Position numbers and translations under genes: made by a program. From JAQGMV01 sp046597455 (GTDB lineage: Bacteria; Pseudomonadota; Gammaproteobacteria; Burkholderiales; SG8-41): a stretch of 34,017 bases of DNA. The stretch spans positions 1 to 34,017 of the forward strand of contig JBKJKJ010000402.1 in assembly GCA_046597455.1 (NCBI GenBank), given 5' to 3'. The notes beneath the pieces were generated by a model. It worked only from the letters and a program-made list of their open reading frames with translations, did not search any database and was not told the origin of the DNA. The first letter of the stretch is position 1; each line of letters opens with the position of its first letter. Shown here one piece after another: positions 33,401 through 34,017 of this stretch.

Positions 33401-34017
33401 AATCTGACGACCGATGCCGGCGGCTCGACGCAGATCAACGGCGGCGGTGTCACCACGACCGGTGCGCAGACCTTCAACGATCGAATCGTGCTCGGCGCGG
33501 ACACGACGCTCGTGAGCAGCGGTGCCGGCAACATCACGTTCAATTCGACGATCGAGTCGACAAACGCGGGCCCGCCGCAGTTCGGCCTCAAGGTCAACAC
33601 GTCGGGCGTCACGACGTTCGCGGGCGACGTGGGTCCCGTAGGGACGCTGGCGCCGACATTCCTCATCACCGACGCGGGCGGCACTACCGTATTCGGCGGG
33701 AGCGGCCCGCGCGTCATCACCACCGATGGGCCGCAGACTTACAACGACGCCGTCGTACTCGGCGCCGACACGTCGCTCATCACGTGCGGCTGCGGCGCCG
33801 GGGACATAAAGTTCGCCTCGACGATCAACGCCGACGCTGCGGCCAACAATCGCAGCCTCGGCGCGAGCGCGACCGGCAGCGTGATCTTCTCGGGCAACGT
33901 CGGCAACGCGCAGCCGCTCGCCGGCCTCAGCGTTTCCGCGGGTGGGGTTCCAGGGGCGGCGATCCTCTTCAACGCCCCTGCGGCGCAGACGGTGAACGCG
34001 ACTGCGTCCGGAGCGAC
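27443..34017 (+). CDS. Two-partner-secretion exoprotein with FHA-type N-terminus (partial)
   Basis: The frame is open from 27443 to the window end, more than 2190 residues, so the protein is truncated here only by the window. A long basic leader precedes a hydrophobic signal (PLTGAVAAALIALQGQTLGG, residues 30-49, cleavage near AQA). Residues ~55-300 are a haemagglutination-activity/TPS domain with the landmark NPSGILFG (134-141) and IDWNGFSINVGE. The rest is Gly/Thr/Ala/Ser-rich beta-helix repeat. It would be exported by Sec and moved to the surface by a TpsB partner, probably outside this window, to act as an adhesin or contact factor. AAGGGGGC lies before the ATG. A second Cys-bearing repeat (ITCGCGAGDI) near the edge is unusual. 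Confidence 0.9.
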   Translation, partial: MKQASGARGGRIGRSASVSNVSRHPATPKPLTGAVAAALIALQGQTLGGAQAAPTGGQVTAGSAAIQQSGSQTLITQTTARAAIDWNGFSINVGEAVIFRQPSITSVALNRVIGPDPSAIYGTLQANGQVFLVNPSGILFGRGASVDVGGLVASTMGISNTDFMAGRYVFGGSPGTGRVVNQGDLRAVNGGYVALIGNQVTNSGTIVASNGTVALAAAEGVTLDFNGDGLLSVKVNAAAAGAKIDHTGLIVADGGQVVMSAAAKNALLDTVLNVDGIVQARGAVERNGSIYLDGGTSGVTRVTGTLDASSAQGKGGEIRVLGENVGLFGNALLDASGTTGGGTVLVGGDFQGKNADIANAYRTYVGPDASIRADAITQGDGGKVVVWADDATRFNGTIFARGGAQGGDGGTVEVSGKNSLAFNGHVETTAPNGRLGALLLDPTDANVVASGDDTSDFTAVDQFSDSDLHLGGTSINVSAINGAASTVTLQAKNDVNVYADVNMTTSGAGLTAQAGRSVNINNPISTNNGAITLSARDPGTTQVAGGTVNINAALSSTGGAISVTNNGSSSAIQIGANVDAGAGSATFSDMVILTADTTVTGNGGITFSNTVNGAFALTLTSSGTSTFSGAVGGSTALASLEADSGGTTEINGGSVTTTGAQTYNDAVTANNVTLTSTAAGGHITAANAANAFTGNVSLNTSGASDATIVNATGVQLGAVAVGRDLAVTAGGIISTAGGAHTSNTIAFGGNATLTAAGGAGIVIANDVTRNGTTAGTLTLRADDDVVLQNGAQITATGAGGALAVTLNADRDANGRGSIALYSDTGITSNDGAIILGGGADPLTSPAIGLVGVLGGNGITLGGAQLSSGAGAISLRGAGNATTYGGNGIHLGGSIVQSTTGSISLTGTGGAGPNDSRGVSLTNSQVTTAGGPITMTGTGGTRNGQVEFGILKDSPSTIGGASMTGDITLTADMINLSGADTISGTGAVTLQPLTPGRPVVIGAAGSSSDFALDTAALLTLKDGFSSLTIGRADATSTSTVSAVTFSDPVVIRQGGTGGAIQVNGGITGIENASITLNAGTGGIVVDAPIATAPGVPSAPIILESGGAITTTTNGTITTSGADSSGGAAGKGGDVLVRSTGTGGISLGAAITAKGGDAFVSGSAGAGGVVTVINDAGAISVSAINASAGGGFGGGAAGAIQLKSTSGAITQAGSSALTADTLKVLSDSAVTLTETGNAVRTIAGNGSSFAFTNSNSSGLAIGNVPVTPTLGVTLPPASGIATTGGDIAVRSSGGTLTVGTGNVDAGSGRVTLVADDMSFAGTVTGNGGVTLAPSSDNTPIVLGAVGVGKPKPFSVGNGLLVQVRTTGVLTIGSGTAGPITLGGAVAGSSSTWNTLSLVSGGTIADANPVASASTIKATSLAMQAQGGMGANGTPIRTEVSNLAFVNAGSGGVWIDNKGALTLASVGGITVSSAGDDGVTLSTHSPLTIAADLIQAADITLTAGDSPGTGDDLTVNPNVTVRSTAGNVALQAGDHVILGNGAKVDARPDEFSSSTSGKTVTITAGTGSQQGTITGSGVITAETVVLDALTGIGASGARVQTAASFLAARTRTSGDVFMNNTGAVTLNTLGGTIVNAAAGTSAYDLTSNGSITVAGEVNAAAAGPTALTTTFGDIVVDAAVGTAASTTTLVSAGTITGTGTVTGATVILDSDKGVGTDPGARLNTAAGILAARMRDASVGSGGVFVNEADAVRLASPGGVDNGTAGAMPYDVLAGGTISVDGPVSTKGGNVTLGSTGGAITSTSNGTITTTTAAGVAAGASGNVLLAAATNLDLLGKIDTRAAHAFVIAVTPGGVTLTGPGGIAVSEIDTSGNGADSIPGGSAGGAIEFGSPATITLRGNITAKGGDGNIGFGTAGNGANLTFGAPVRLEGPVIIDVSAGSGGANPGTHGNVTFSGTVDSLTAGSEKSLTVNTAGITQFDGPVGGTIALANLTTDAGGSTQINGGGVTTTGAQTFNDRIVLGADTTLVSSGAGNITFNSTIESTNAGPPQFGLKVNTSGVTTFAGDVGPVGTLAPTFLITDAGGTTVFGGSGPRVITTDGPQTYNDAVVLGADTSLITCGCGAGDIKFASTINADAAANNRSLGASATGSVIFSGNVGNAQPLAGLSVSAGGVPGAAILFNAPAAQTVNATASGA
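33290..34017 (+). repeat. ~89-residue protein repeats in the exoprotein
   Basis: Modules containing TDAGG.T..GG and then TTGAQTFND or TDGPQTYND, followed by LGADT.L and an I.F..TI step, recur. The QT(F/Y)ND landmarks at 33467 and 33734 are 267 bases apart. An earlier related module (TEINGGSVTTTGAQTYNDAV) begins near 29387, so the unit is also scattered through the protein. Confidence 0.75.

Overview
The window is about 34 kb of GC-rich chromosome-type DNA. Gene content suggests a soil or groundwater betaproteobacterium, probably Burkholderiales-like. The evidence is a PrpF-family isomerase, an acyl-CoA dehydrogenase, a YceH protein, a large KatE-type catalase, a filamentous-haemagglutinin-type exoprotein, and abundant intergenic hairpin repeats. 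The assignment is an inference from gene content and base composition; no rRNA, tRNA or other strong taxonomic marker was seen.

Left edge (1-1.3 kb): a decayed IS3-type transposase fragment adjoins what looks like an orphan integron gene cassette. The cassette holds an HNH-like gene followed immediately by a well-formed attC site, with no integrase in view. From 1.3 to 7.3 kb come an exported metallo-beta-lactamase-fold hydrolase, a divergent FMN-dependent alpha-hydroxy-acid dehydrogenase, three tandem copies of a ~187-bp hairpin repeat, a 14-TM drug-efflux MFS transporter likely co-transcribed with an alpha/beta hydrolase, and a glycine-zipper protein ending at a textbook terminator. From 7.4 to 11 kb are a 54-residue basic protein, YceH, and a PrpF-like isomerase paired with a small exported protein.

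The centre (11.6-17.9 kb) is a redox-rich cluster. It holds a VOC protein, a bicupin-rubredoxin fusion, a divergent FAD monooxygenase, and a LysR regulator whose 3' end overlaps the monooxygenase. The LysR gene is divergent from azoR, a pirin gene and an FMN reductase gene. The set suggests inducible handling of aromatic or quinone compounds: hydroxylation, possible ring cleavage by the cupin, and quinone or azo reduction. No substrate can be read from the sequence.

From 18 to 27 kb are a phospholipase-D-type cardiolipin synthase, a KatE-type catalase, an MFS exporter, a ~1-kb array of hairpin repeats related to the one at 3.7 kb, a membrane-anchored coiled-coil protein, an acyl-CoA dehydrogenase and a small membrane protein. 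The last 6.6 kb is the 5' part of a very long two-partner-secretion exoprotein that is still open at the window edge. It sits behind a strong sigma70-like promoter whose start region is covered by a CRP/FNR-like palindrome.

The items most worth a second look are the orphan integron cassette, the bicupin-rubredoxin fusion with its divergent monooxygenase, the composite hairpin-repeat arrays, and the operator-covered promoter of the exoprotein.
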